The notes beneath the pieces are model-generated. The model was not told the origin of the DNA. It saw only the letters and a list, made by a program, of their open reading frames with translations, and made no database searches. Shown here piece after piece: positions 24,801 through 37,500 of a stretch of 64,000 nt of DNA. The translations under genes and the position numbers were made by a program. Where the stretch lies: positions 310,001 to 374,000 of the forward strand of contig VSJF01000007.1 of the NCBI GenBank assembly GCA_009739215.1, written 5' to 3'. Every line of letters begins with the position of its first letter. Position 1 is the first letter of the stretch. Source of the stretch: Floccularia luteovirens. Its lineage: Eukaryota > Basidiomycota > Agaricomycetes > Agaricales > Squamanitaceae.

Positions 24801-26878
24801 TTGATATCAAAACACATGGATAAGTCCGTCGGTGCTCCAGTCCTAACATGCGGGTTGGTATTCATCTACCATTCTGAATGAAACTGATATTGGACGTCAT
24901 CAAATTTGGGTCAGGAGCGATATACGGTATCAATTATTACTCTCTTCCATAAAATGTAAGGTCCGTTATTGAATCAAGTACATGGACTTTGACAGGCCCG
25001 GCCATCAAAATCCAAGATTCACATACTATGCAAGATCAAGAACCTCGACATCTTGTAGACATCAGATTGGATTTGGATTTGACAAAGCTACTCGAGTATA
25101 GAGGGACATTGCTAATGAAACACGAGTTAGTTGAATATCATCAGGAAAGTGATATCACCAAGTGGGTGGTTATTCCATGCGTACCAAGTGACGACCTTTG
25201 GCTATGCTGTTGTTCCATTGCTGGAATAGGATCCTTGTGATCCGCAAAGAGTTTCACCCGAGTTACCCCGGTTTTCCGATGTCGGAACAAACATAGTAGA
25301 AATTGGAAAGAGATAATTGTATTATAGCATACTAATTGTATTATAGCATACCTTTGTATTAGAGTCAAGGCTAGATAATGCAACCCAGACATGTGCGCAT
25401 GCACTTCGAGACTTGAAAAAAAAATCCCAACGAGTTTTTTGATTAAAAATGCGAATCAAATTAGTCCGGGGTCAGCCGCACCACCTAGACGCCATCAATC
25501 AGATTTGTGAATCCAAATACACGATCAGGGGGATGAGCAAGATGGGATAAACTCCAAAGCCAAAAAGTATCATCATGAGTGATCATGAGTGAAAGTCATA
25601 TCTAGGGGCACAACTAATTGTGGTCCACATTTTATCGTTTCAAAGTGCTCGGATAGAACCTTTGACACTGACGCTCGGCACTTATATTCAGGCCCTTGAT
25701 ATTTACCCGTTGTTGACCTCTCCAACTGATCTGATAGCATTGGTTTGAGCACTTGTGTGAATGCGACGTCTGCAGTAAGATGATGACATAGTCATGAGAG
25801 AGATTTGTGAGAGACTAGTCAGCCTGGATTGATCTACAGAAGGCGTTTCGAATGTCAAGTGGAACTCAAAACCTATATCAACGAACTTACGACAGAGTAC
25901 TAATTAGAGAAACACTTTGGCTATTGGACAAATCGACGTGAGAAATTTTCTATGACTGATCGAATCAACAAGCAGTGAATCTACCCCTCCCGTCTAATCT
26001 CCCCTGGCTGTGTATTTGGATTGTCTTATCATTTCCTCTTTTTCCCTTGATGAATCTAAAAAACAATAGTCCCACATGCGGGTTTCTCAATGCCAACATT
26101 AGGACCAAACAATGGTCAAAGTAACTCACTAATGAACAGGACCAACGGTGTTAATATCACCTATGATAGGAAAGGGCGTGTTCGTTTGTCGATATGGCTT
26201 CATAAGCTTGCGACGAATGCCTGACTAGAAAGGGGCTATGCGTTCTTTCCCTGCAAATACTCAAAATGAGTAGGCTGTGGTGATGACGACCGTGAGCGCT
26301 AGTAAATAACCGCCGCAGGTTCTTCTTAACTTGTACGAGCTGGACTGGAGCTACTGTACATTGCGTGAAGCTGGTTTTAATAAATACAAATTTATTTTTA
26401 AGAGTGCGACCATTTGCGACCCTGGTGCATTTCATATTAGCTCCATTTACAACCCGGGAAAACGTAAATTGGTTATATATTCCTCTTCATAAGGTGACTA
26501 AAAGTAACCATGGCATAGCCGCCCACAAGACTCTCTTCGGCAGAAAAACAGACTGCTACCAACTCCTGCGTGGTGCAGGTCAGACACGCGCTTACGGAAG
26601 AACATTTTCGAGCCGATAGGCAGCTCAAGCAGAGGACCGACTATCATCTCTGGACACAATTGGATGGAATATGGGCGAGCTGTGCGTTTCAGTTAGGAAC
26701 CTGAGAAGCTTTTAACTTGGAGTGGCATAATGATAAAGGATATTCTCGCCGTAGCGCACGTGACAAGATGGTATGGAGCAAGACTCCAACCTAAGGCAGG
26801 CCTAATATGTGACATAATAGACCTTTGTTTCTCATATAAGTGCTTGCAATTCTATAATTTTCGAGAAACGAAGACATC
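21887..26878. other. 5-kb gene-poor region
   Basis: No multi-exon gene could be built. The first ~700 nt is the A/T-rich 3' flank of the C2H2 factor. Scattered frames of 60-97 codons (for example around 23.7, 24.2, 25.0 and 26.3 kb) have no motifs or splice support. A weak coding-looking minus-strand piece lies near 24.2 kb. A short tandem duplication at 25314-25351 is listed separately. No transposase, reverse transcriptase or terminal repeats were recognised. Confidence 0.4.
25314..25351. repeat. Perfect 19-bp tandem duplication
   Basis: TAATTGTATTATAGCATAC occurs twice head to tail (25314-25332 and 25333-25351) without a mismatch. It looks like a recent slippage or repair duplication in intergenic DNA. 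Confidence 0.85.
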
Positions 26879-27262
26879 ATGAACTTTGCTGCTATTACTG
26901 TTCGCCGTACTCTCGCATACATACAACCCACCATTTATACTTTTGCCCCCAATCGAAAATTCACGTCTGCACACTCCCCAAATTCAGACAAAGCGAAACC
27001 ACGGGTGAATGATGAATCACAAGGGCACGTAATTGATCCAAAAAACAAGCACAAGAAAGATGTGCAGGTTCAAGCAGCAAAGTCTGCTGGTGAAGCACAG
27101 AGGCGGAAAGATAGCGGCGATACTTTAGATGCAGCGTCACGCAATGTGAAACAAAAGCCACAGAAGAATGTCGGGAAGGGTAATCCTGAAGGCATTGGAC
27201 TCGTTGATCAGGTTGGGAGTGCGTCTGGGAGTGCAAGACAGTTTGAGAAAAAGGAGAAATGA
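26879..27262 (+). CDS. Small uncharacterised protein, probable mitochondrial import signal
   Basis: A single-exon 127-residue frame. The N-terminus (MNFAAITVRRTLAYIQPTIY) is Arg-containing, amphipathic and without acidic residues, as in mitochondrial presequences. The middle is Lys-rich and hydrophilic with Ala/Lys blocks. The C-terminus carries GNPEGIGLVDQVGSASGSAR, which I recall as the conserved part of small hypothetical fungal proteins. No enzymatic motif is visible. It lies about 230 bp upstream of DSN1 on the same strand. Function unknown. Confidence 0.65.
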   Translation: MNFAAITVRRTLAYIQPTIYTFAPNRKFTSAHSPNSDKAKPRVNDESQGHVIDPKNKHKKDVQVQAAKSAGEAQRRKDSGDTLDAASRNVKQKPQKNVGKGNPEGIGLVDQVGSASGSARQFEKKEK

Positions 27263-27493
27263 GCATGTACATACAATGTAGTTGTTCCCACGGTTTTCAC
27301 TTTGTTGATAGAAATGAGCATGGGAAAATTATTGAAGCTCCGCTAATCCGCACATTGGAACCATCCACGCTCGTCGCGATACCCGATACGCGCCATCACA
27401 AAATACCGCTGCTCGTTGTTGCGCTTGGCCGGTTTGGACGTCTTTATGACCAGGCATACACTCACTACATTGACCGGCCTCACGCACTTGCAA

Positions 27494-29619
27494 ATGAACA
27501 CATCTCAACCTGCTGCAAAGCGGAAATTACAAGAAGAACCGAATCCTTTACTTGCTGCTGCTGCTAACAAGAAAGCGAAGAAAGACGTGAGTTGTATTTT
27601 GTTTCTTGTAAATCCTTGAAAATGGACTCGATTGCAGGGAAAATCCGGTTCTTCAAATAAACGCAAATGTGTGTATTCCCTATTCATGTAACGCGTTATA
27701 ACTCTTTTAAACGCGTCGATATATCTAGTATTGGGAGCTGAAGAGACACCAGGTGGTCTCCTCATCGTACGTGCACCCGAAAGTCGGATCTCTTCATCTC
27801 AACCTTCAAACTCTCAACCGTCGCGCCCCTCTACATCACAACATTTCGCCTCAACATCATTAGGAGTTGCTGGTCCTTCAAAACAACCATCCAAGAAGTT
27901 CAGAGCAGAGTCACAACCACCTTCAACGTCAACTGCTGGACATCAACGAAATGGGACATATCTTCGTGCGGCAACAGAGGATCGCTTCCTTCCAGTGCAG
28001 GATGATGCCGATATCGAGAGGGATGTGCGGGCAATGGAAGATGAGGCGGATAATCTGCGGCGGAACTCACGAGTTATGACGACAATCGATAGTTCACTGT
28101 TATCCGCGAATTCTGCTTTCTCTTTTCCTGCTGCTCATGTAGAGTCTGGGACGAAACCAAAGAAGGGAAGGATGAAAATTACTGATGTGTCTATACCCAT
28201 ACCGGATGACGATACGCCAAAGATCGAACGAAATAGGCGTTTAAGAGAGGGCGCAATGGCTGCTATCAGGAATGGGAGGCCACATGAGACAAATGCAAAT
28301 GGGTCTTCCTCTGGGCAAGGTCATCGTAGAAAGAGTTCATTATCAAGGGGAAAGCGGATTAGTAGTTCCTTTGCATCTACCGGTGTCATCAGTAAGTTTT
28401 GCTGGGTTTTCCGAATCACTGGATGAATTTATATGATTTATTATAGCTCAACCACATAATTCCGTTTCTGATACAAGTTTCTATAAACACATTGATTCAG
28501 AACTCCCAGAAGCAGAACGGATCCGACTGCTATTAACTTGGTGCTCACTTCGCGCCCAATCTTCCAAATCTGCAACATCTCTGCCACCACTAACTAACTC
28601 AGCAGCACAACTGTTGAGGCACGCACAGAATGATGTTATTAGGATGCTTGCGGAGAAAAAGATTGATCTCAGTATGCATGGGCCACATGAATCTACTGGA
28701 GGTGAGATTCTGAAGGAGAATGAACAGAATGTGAGGAATAGGAATTGGGAAGTGACCTACTCGGACCATATTCGAAAGTACGTTTCCTGTTCTTTCACTT
28801 CCAATTCCTTGCACCCAACGAACTACTAGGTTGCAGGAAGAAGAGGAAGCATGGAAAAAAGTCTCATACAAGTATGATGCTTACGGCAAGAGGATGCAGG
28901 CATCTCTCAATGATGCACAAACACCTTCTGTGAAATCTAAAGGCAAACGGCGAGCGACGGGAGAAGTCATTGGGGGTGATGAAGACTTGGATAGGCTACA
29001 TATGGCCTCTTACGAGCCTCCTCTAGACCTAGTACAGGGAGTCACTCTTGCGAAAACACTTCTACACATCGAAGAGAAGGGCGAAGACCGTGTAATTGGG
29101 GTCTCGTCACGACAACGTACGGGGATATACGCACACCTTAGCAGTGCAGAACTAGAAGGAGAAATCAAGCGACGTCTCCCGGATGTACAATACAAGATCG
29201 ATATGTTGCGGACATACGCTAACACAGCGCGCTCAGTGACAAACATATTCGAGAGTGCACTAAACCGCAGGTTTGAAGTGTTGTCTCTTGGATTAGCAGC
29301 GCGGCGTGATATATCTACACCTGTTCCCGCACATCCAGAAACGCAGGTGCTGGGGACGTATGTGAGCCGTGCTCCTCCTGGATTACATGTTGAGCCAGTG
29401 GATCTGCTGAGGGCTTTGGCAAGGGTGGATACTGCACGTCCACCTGCTAATGTTGGGGATGCGGCGAGACGGGCAGCGCGAGAAGTACAGCGTGTGGAAG
29501 AGAGTGGTGGCGTTCCGGCAGCTGGTGAAAGGGGATTTACAGAGGTTAAGGTACCCTTGACTCCGAAGAAAATGCCTGGTACGCCGAGGAGAGGGAATAC
29601 ACCTGGGAGAGAGAGATAG
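27494..29619 (+). CDS. DSN1: Kinetochore MIND/Mis12 complex subunit DSN1 (Mis13)
   Basis: Five exons: 27494-27586, 27638-27668, 27729-28391, 28447-28777 and 28830-29619. They give 1908 nt (635 aa). Residues 1-230 are basic, disordered and Ser/Pro-rich. The family signature follows: GKRISSSFASTGVI, HNSVSDTSFYKHIDSELPEA, then ERIRLLLTWCSLRA. After it comes an alpha-helical region (LLRHAQNDVIRMLAEKKIDL, EEEEAWKKVSYKYDAY). The tail (VKVPLTPKKMPGTPRRGNTP) is basic and rich in possible phosphosites. DSN1 is a subunit of the MIND complex that links inner-kinetochore proteins to the Ndc80 complex. The RGKRISSS motif resembles the Aurora B phosphorylation region that controls binding to CENP-C (family knowledge). 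Exon 2 is only 31 nt. Confidence 0.93.
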
Positions 29620-30672
29620 TTGACCTTTGCTTTGCGTTCTTGCTTTCGGCTCCGTTTTTTTTTTCTCTTCGATTTTCTCCTTTTTTGCTTTGTCAGTTGG
29701 ATTGCCACTAGTCAAACAGCGTAGGTAGGCTTCAGTCCTAATTTTTGTACAGTATTTCTTGTTTGATCTACATTAAATGATTGTGTAACTTACAAGTAGA
29801 GCGACAGTTGTATTTTCAAGGCATGTTAGGTGCTATTTTTATTTTTTAAATTTGCTGTTTAAGTGTCAAAATGCGTATGGTATACTGTGTGTGGACTACG
29901 TATTCCTAAGTTTTCTGGACTCTAATATGATGGTCGATGACTTGTTGGGAGTGTTGTTCGCCGCACGCAGCAGATATATACGTACCGCAACTGGCACAAT
30001 CATACTATGAACATTGTATTGCTGTTACAAACTCATGGGATTAACGCAGCTGTTGGATAATGGTTGTGGGTACCTTCGTACTATCTACCTTGAGGCCTTT
30101 TCATGATGTATCGAGGAGTCACATCATCCGAGAGCCGAGTCTATGCGTTTCCAGCATCTGACCTCCTTCGTGGAGGGTAAATCACTCTACCGTTCTATCC
30201 CCAGGTACTGTTTGCGAAAGTCCTCTTTATCCTCTTTTAGCATGCCATCATCAATGCGTTTACAACGGATCACATTGGCATTATATTATGGAAGTGTCGC
30301 ACCTCCTGCTATGTGCTTTTTTCATCAATCTAAATTTGCACAATGAACCGCTGTCCGTACTCAACGCTCAGACTCCTTGGTACTAGAGCTGACTGGGACC
30401 ACCAACTCTTGAATTCTTAAATATACGACGTTTTCTTGCACACATATTCGACTATACAGATTTCAGTAAATTAGTCACCAGGGCTGAACGTTAGACATTA
30501 CAACTGGAACTTTGCGCATACATTTCAGTTAGACAGTTTAGGATCAAATCCCTTCTTTACGCTATTTTCCCTAACCAACGTACCTTTCAGTGCTCAATGT
30601 AGGTGACAGATTTGTTAGCAATCAAAAGAAAGTATAACCATATACACACAGTCCCTATTTTATTGGTGACAA
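29620..30672. other. Intergenic region between convergent genes
   Basis: Contains the 3' flanks of DSN1 and of the minus-strand membrane-protein gene. Only short frames without motifs were seen. Confidence 0.4.
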
Positions 30673-31979
30673 TCAAACAATATTCACTACTGAGTGTTTG
30701 GTTTCCCCAGAGGATGTAGATGTAGTGTTAACAACCTCCGCAGAACTGGTCGCAGAGCTATTTGTTCCTGCTATGATATCACATTCCTTTCCGTTCACCT
30801 CAGGACAGTCTGATTCATCTACAATACTAGTTTTTGTGTGGTGGAAGCGTAGCGTATTGGTATTTTGATTCGTATCAATTTTCATAGTATCACTTGACCA
30901 GGCCCGGCCGAGAATAACCCAGAGAATGATAAGATGTTGGGCAATGCACTGTTACGTCGCGCCTGTCAGTTGACAATTCTCTGTGGGAAAGGACAGTGCA
31001 TACCTCTACTTGCACTAGTAACGGTATAAAAATATTCTTTTCTGGCGCTTTGGCTCCAAACATTCCTAGTAGAATGATAGAAACGACGGTGAATGGTAAT
31101 GACGCTTCCACTACGATGAAAACGATGCTAGTATATATTTTTCCATAGCTGCTACCGAGTGCAGACTGCAAGCTGCGCTGGATCAATAAGATCCGTCCAG
31201 CAATCATTACGGTAAGCAGAATATTGATGACCATCAACATCACCCAGGCTGGGAAAGCGATGTCTGCTGTCACCAGAAACGTTGTGGGATGTGCAGTTTT
31301 CGCAACAGTCAAAATTGTCATAACTGTATGCGAAAGAATCAGAACAAGCCGTAAAAAAGAGAGAAGGAATTGGGACTTCTCCCGGAACGGCAAGAGAACT
31401 GACCAATTGTGGTTAAGTAAAGGCAAATAGGCACAGCAATGATATACCATGCAAATTCCCAAACTATCAACATACGGTAGAGCTGATAGTGTTATTGAGT
31501 CAGACTTGGGATGTCAATGATCTATGCTGTGGCGAAACTCACCAACAGACCGTCTGCAAGGAATGTTGCTGCGATCCATGCAGAGTTCTCCAAAGTGACG
31601 ACTGTTCTATACTGTTCCTTTAAAAAAAATGCAGGGGGGCCATTTGGATAATTGCGTTCATTGACGAAGGCATCCTCGTTAAATTGTATGCTGCACGCAA
31701 GATTAATTGTTCCTATCACGAACAACAGACAAGTGAACAGTAGCCATAAGATCCAACGACGGTGCTTGAGACGTTCTCTAACGGTGTAATATGTCACAAT
31801 TGCAAAGATTGATGCATGGATACCTGTAGATCATTGTTTGAATCGTACGCGGGGTTAAGTGGAGTGATAGAGATAGATCATGTACCATATGCCACAGCCG
31901 CAATATGCGATGCACTGAAGCTGATCCTTTCTCCTCTCAGGTCTGTGGCGTCTTCAACTGTCGCGAACGGAGAAGGCAT
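30673..31979 (-). CDS. Seven-helix-type integral membrane protein of Agaricomycetes
   Basis: Five minus-strand exons: 31979-31886, 31823-31543, 31482-31404, 31323-31004 and 30948-30673. They give 1050 nt (349 aa). Hydrophobic segments include ASHIAAVAYGIHASIFAIVT, WILWLLFTCLLFVIGTINLA, SAWIAATFLADGLLLYRMLI, FAWYIIAVPICLYLTTIVMT, AWVMLMVINILLTVMIAGRI, VEASLPFTVVSIILLGMF and CIAQHLIILWVILGRAW. That is about seven helices followed by a hydrophilic Ser/Thr-rich cytosolic-like tail of ~70 residues. The layout is receptor-like, but it is not a classical GPCR family that I can name. Exon phases agree at every junction. Ligand and role are unknown. Confidence 0.78.
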
Positions 31980-32329
31980 GAGATTTGAGGAACTGAAGGG
32001 GAACGAAGAAGCTTTTATGTGGCATGTCCTTCAAATACCGATAGATTTATAAGATTCACTAGGGACTGCAGTGTCAGATGTATATTAAGAGTTAAGACAT
32101 CTTAATGATTCACACACACTTAACCTTGATGCAAAGAAGTAGCGAGCTAAAAAGGCAGGGACTAGTTAATTTTGACCAGAGTGGGTTTCTTTACAAGGCA
32201 ATACCCTTATGGGAATATTGCCATAGCAAACAGGGCTAACAAAAGTCAACTGCTAGAGTATCCGGAGGAGGCAAATCCGGGTTACATCTCTTCACAGACA
32301 ACCACCATCAAAATAGGACATCCAGTCAT

Positions 32330-33592
32330 ATGAACATTAATTCAGGATTAATGCCACGGACCGGAACCCTGCACGGCGGACTATGGATCAAGAAAAAGGA
32401 ATCAGTTTATAGTCCAGATCAGGTTTTGGAATGGTTGAAACGTATAGGATATATACACCAATTCTCGCGGGACGATATCATAGCAGGGAAATTTCCAACA
32501 AGCTTGCAAAATCTTCACATTATTCTACGCCTTCAATTGGTAGCATTTATGTACGAGAATACTGAAATGCATTAGTGAGTACAGCCAAACCATGGATCAA
32601 CAAGCTTTGATTCGAATATCTTTCGAAGCACAGAAAGTGGAGCAGTTACAGTGAAACCGGACGAGGTGTATCATCGTCTGATAGTGCAAAGAAAGGGCTC
32701 TTATTGTTTCGGACTGAATGGATTGATGTTAGAAATGCTTCGTGGCCTGGGATATCGGTGAGTGATCAAAACCTGCGATTGGTACGATGTAATGATAGTG
32801 ACTGACCGCTTCGACAGGGCATATGCTGGTGCAGCAAGAATCAACAAGTCCACTAAATCATTCGAAACCCCCGTATTCTCGGCTTTCCAACATATGGTCA
32901 TTTTCGTACAGCCATCTGAAAACGATAACACGACATACCTTGTTGATACTGGTACTATAGGGTTAGGGCCGTATAGACCAATGTTACTGTCAGATGCGAT
33001 AGACAACGTAGTCGTGGGATCTTCGCCTGCACAGAAGCACCGATTGACTAAACGTGCTCATCCTCAATCAAGTCTCTGTAAGTCATAGTTTGGGCACTAC
33101 GATCATCATATACATTTATTAGACCTGGCAGCACAGAGTCCTTTTGATGGCAATCACGACTGCGGAGATGGACAGTGGAGCCTAGAAGTGCTACATGAGA
33201 AATCAGACGCTTTAGAAGCTCAATCACAGTGGAACATATTTTACGCATTCAACGAAACTGAATACTTTTGGACGGACTTCGAGAGTGCAAATATTTCGGT
33301 CTACTGTTTTCCACGCGGTCTGTTCTGGGAAAACGTCCTGTGTCGCAAGAATTTCTGGGTGGGTAGTGCTCACATTGATGGGGAAGAGGTTGATATCTTG
33401 GAGGGTCATATAGGGAGTATTTTCTTGATGGGCAGTACAGTCACGCGGTACATTGGAAGTGAGAAGGAGATTATTATGACTGTATCCACTGAGAATGAGA
33501 GGATTGGTGTTCTCAAAGAGGTATTCGGAATTGAAATTTCTGATGAGGAGCGACAATGGATTGCAGGGCGGGTTTCTGCGCTTACGCCTTGA
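32330..33592 (+). CDS. Arylamine N-acetyltransferase
   Basis: Four exons: 32330-32574, 32629-32757, 32818-33077 and 33123-33592. They give 1104 nt (367 aa). The family Cys-His-Asp triad is visible as Cys108 (KGSYCFGLNG), His150 (QHMVIFVQP) and Asp168 (YLVDTG). Supporting motifs are the LVAFMYENTEMHY region before the active site and GLGYRAYAGAARI after it. These enzymes acetylate aromatic amines and hydrazines, or use related acyl-CoAs, through a Cys thioester. In Fusarium, homologues detoxify plant benzoxazolinone-derived aminophenol by N-malonylation, so detoxification is the likely role here (inference). ATG 32330 was chosen; ATG 32351 is also in frame. The C-terminal domain is longer than in bacterial NATs, as usual in fungi. 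Confidence 0.9.
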
Positions 33593-34577
33593 TATATGGT
33601 AGTTAGCTAGATGCTCCAAGATGGTTGATATCGTAGTATGTACTTACTTCACTTTCACTTTACTGGAATGTGAAACAAATGTAAGTACAGGACAGGTACG
33701 TGGAGAAATATGCGACTTTGCAACACTTGTCCGCGTGATTTGTCATCTGAATTCTTTATTTGGAAAGTTTCCGTTAAAACCGAGGATCGGTACTGGACTA
33801 TGGCTGACTTTATATCCGACTATTCCGACTTCGTCGGCGACTGGCACAACATTCAGCACTGTTCAAATAATCAACGCTGCAGCGTTCAACATGACTCTAA
33901 ACCATATTAGGATATAGTGGTGCACAAACACTTTGCGACAACTTGGCTAGCAATTATCGGTTATCGTGGATCATGTATTGCTATTTTGAAATTCCGGAGT
34001 ATACGTTCGTGTAGACTAATACACCCTGATGCAGGAACGTCAGCGGAGACCTAAGAGTAATATCAACAAATTGCTTCAAACAAGGACTGAACAAAGTTGA
34101 AGTACCGATGGTTGAAATAAACACGTGACTACTAACATCACGTGACTACTTAACATCTGTGATCCATTCTTTTTTAATTACTATTAGTTCGGGGAGAATT
34201 CGTGCAGACACGCTTGTTCTTAGATACACGTATTATCCCACCTCACCAGATGGCAAGCATGGCCTTTCTTTCAACTTTTCTTGATATCTCGACAGTCTTA
34301 TCTGTTTGCACGCCAAACTTTTGGATAAGTAGAAAAAGTACAAATTGAGCCTTTAATGTACTGGCCCTGGCGAGCACCTGCGGCACGGGCAACTTGTCAG
34401 GTTGGGCATGTGAGAGTGATAGCCGGGACCTGCCACCTGGCGGAGAACTCGTGCAAACGGCTCGTTACACGCTGAACTCCCCTCGTACATATTGCAGTAC
34501 ACACGCTATTCTTCAATACACCTTCTTTGCTCTGCTCGTTACGACAAACGCAACCTCCTGCTAAGGAACCACCACCA
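33593..34577. promoter_or_regulatory. Intergenic region with promoter of the first NACHT-WD40 gene
   Basis: No supported gene. The leader immediately before 34578 is C/A-rich. A tandem repeat carrying two CACGTG hexamers lies at 34122-34156, about 430 bp upstream of the start codon. Confidence 0.4.
34122..34156. repeat. Tandem repeat with two CACGTG (E-box) sites
   Basis: CACGTGACTACTAACAT is followed directly by CACGTGACTACTTAACAT, which differs by one inserted T. CACGTG is the binding core of many fungal bHLH factors, so the duplicated site could be regulatory for the downstream gene. Position and sequence are observed; function is inferred. Confidence 0.6.
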
Positions 34578-37500
34578 ATGTCTCCATCAAAAAGAGATCA
34601 GCGCATAAATGATATTCTGATTGCGGCAAAGCAAATTCTCGATACTGTAAAGGACCCACTTGGCTTAGTCCCTATTCCAGGGCTACCAGCCGCTGTCTCA
34701 GCATTGTCTGGTGTCATTGGTACCATTTTGGTGAGTCTTAAAGGTAATATCTATCTTGCCATGGATGATTGAACGATCTGGTTGGGCAGGTTGCCAGGGG
34801 GAATGACGCCACACGGGAAGACCTGGCAAACACCATAAAAACTCTAACCTTGGTCATCGAGGAGACGAGGAAAAAGGCCGAGTCTATATTGGGCACTAGC
34901 GATGACAGCTTGACACGCACCCGCCTGGTAAGCTCACCCGAGTTGAAGGAGAGGGTTTCTACGCTCGAAAAGTTAGTTCTTATGATGGTTAACCTGCATT
35001 TCACTGATCTCTTAATACTCATAGAGATCTCAAGGATCTGGAGAGGGATGCAAATAATCTTGAAAAGGGATTTCTTGGGTTTCTGTTGAGCAAGAAAAAC
35101 CAAGATACATTATTGAGGATCAAGGCGGGCATCGAGAATGCCACTAGAAAATTTCAGGTAATCCCGTCCATTGATCCCAACCGATCATCGTCGATGACAT
35201 ATGACACAGCTACAAGGTGATATAACCGTCGAAATGCTCATCAATGGCATTGTAAATGACATTGAGGTATTATTCCCATCCTTCACCTACCGCTTGACTG
35301 AAATATTGACGTTCCGGTCGCAGGTCATGAAATGTGGACGACAACAAGAGCGTATGTCTCCTCCTTTCAACTTTCACGATCGCTTCTCACTGCTCATCTC
35401 GTAGTCAATGAAAATGCACTGGAAAAACTAGCACCAGTCAACGCAAGGTACACATCTAGCTTGAATCCAACAACATCAGGTACACTGCAGGGCACCAGAA
35501 CTGCATTACTCGAAGAACTCACAGAATGGACACTCCGACCGGAATCTAATCAGGATGGTTCTTTTATATACGTTATTAGCGGCGGGGCCGGAACGGGAAA
35601 ATCCACCATTGCATACGAGATGTGTCAGAGATTAGAGAAGGAAGGTGCACTTGGCGCCTCTTTCTTTTTTGTTAATGGTGCAGAAAAATTGAACACAACG
35701 ACACACGTCCTCAGAACGATCGCCTACCAACTGGCACGCAACCAGAGTGATCTGTACCCTCATATAACGGAAGCAGCCCGAGAATACACTCGGAGGGGGA
35801 AGCAGGGTGAACAACTGCAAGTAGATCTTGAAGATCTCATCATTAAGCCGTTGACGAATGTCTACTCATCTCATCGCCCGATCATCCTTGTTCTCGATGC
35901 CCTCGATGAATGCACCAAAGGGGGCCAAAAGGAGATTGTTCGACTTCTTTATCTGCTAATGCAACAGCTACCCAAAATCCCATTTCCTGTCCGCGTCCTT
36001 GTGACTAGCCGTCCAGAAATGCACATCCAGGACGCTCTCGACGATGATAATATCCGCAAGGTGTCTAAGCCGCTCAAGTTACACGAGATACCAAGGATAA
36101 TTGTCGACGCAGATATCAAACTTTTCCTTGAAGTGCGGCTGAAGGATTTGAAGTGTTACGAGGATGTGTGCAATGCACGCCCTAGTGTTATCGAAGACCT
36201 CATGAAACTCTCGGCCGGACTGTTCATTTATGCAGATACCGTAGTCAAGTTTCTGGGTACCACGCCAGATCTTGCAGTCAACATTCTGGACGCCCTGTTA
36301 TCTGATAGCGCATCAGGTGCAGCATTCAGCCTGAAGAATCTCGATCGACTGTACATGACAGTACTACAGAATGCACTCAATGACGACGATTTTAGTATTC
36401 CAAACATGAAGAGATACATTCAAGTTGTGCTCGGCAGTCTTGCTTTGCTCCAGGACCACGTATCCATTCCAAGCTTGGATGATCTGGTTGATGTTCCGGT
36501 TGGATTCATTCGACACATACTGGGTCGACTTGGTTCTGTGATCCTGAAGCCAGAATCAAACGATGTCGAGATACGGCTGCTTCATGCGAGCTTTCCTCAA
36601 TTCCTCACTGATGCTGAGCGATGTACGGATCGCAGATTCCACGTTGATCCTCTTATACACCATCGTCGTCTCGCACTAACCTGTCTAGAAGTGATGACAG
36701 AAAAATACCCGCTTAAAACAAACATTTGCGAGCTCGATGATGCGACGAAGATGAAATCTGACAATCCTAATCTGCATGAAACCATCAATCGTTGTATTCC
36801 CCCAAGCCTACAATATTCGTGTGCTCATTGGGCTACACACCTGTCACAGTGCAATGGTCGGGATCAGGATGTTTTGAATAGGGTGACGGTGTTTGTGAGA
36901 ACCAAGCTACTGGTGTGGGTAGAGGCACTGAGTTACATGGGCCGGCTTGAAGTTGCTGTTCCAGCATTGCTCGCAGCACTATCGTGGTGTGAGGTGAGTG
37001 TATTGATTGCTAGATAGATGCAGAGGGAACTGAAATATTGGCAAAGGCGAACATGCAGGACGAGAGCAAATCTGAAGTGGTACAATTGATCAATGACACA
37101 CACCGCATAGTCCTGCAATGTTACATACCCATCAATGAGTGTCCGGAGCATATTTATATATCTGCACCTCTACTGGTACCATCAAATGTCTCCATGGCGC
37201 GGCACAATGACTCTAACCATAACCATCCCACCATAAGGGCAATGATACCTCGAGATTCAGAATGGGGTGCTTGTCTTCATAGAATTCCGGTGGGTTCATA
37301 CAAGTGTCGAGCAATGCTTTCCCCTGATGGAAATTTCATTGCCTCTGGGTCACGGAATGGGGAGGTGTGCATATGGGATGCCAGCATTGGGTTATTGAGG
37401 AGGACGTTAGCAGGACATACCAAAGTTGTATTATGTGTCAGGTGGTCTCCTGACGGACAATCACTTGCCTCTGGTTCTGCTGACGGGACGATTCGTGTCT

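Noticed and set aside
24371..30040. Short similarity between ~24371 and ~30010 (ACATTGTATTGCT...ACAAACTC)
   Set aside because: Only about 20 bases match, with an internal difference; too short to call a dispersed repeat.
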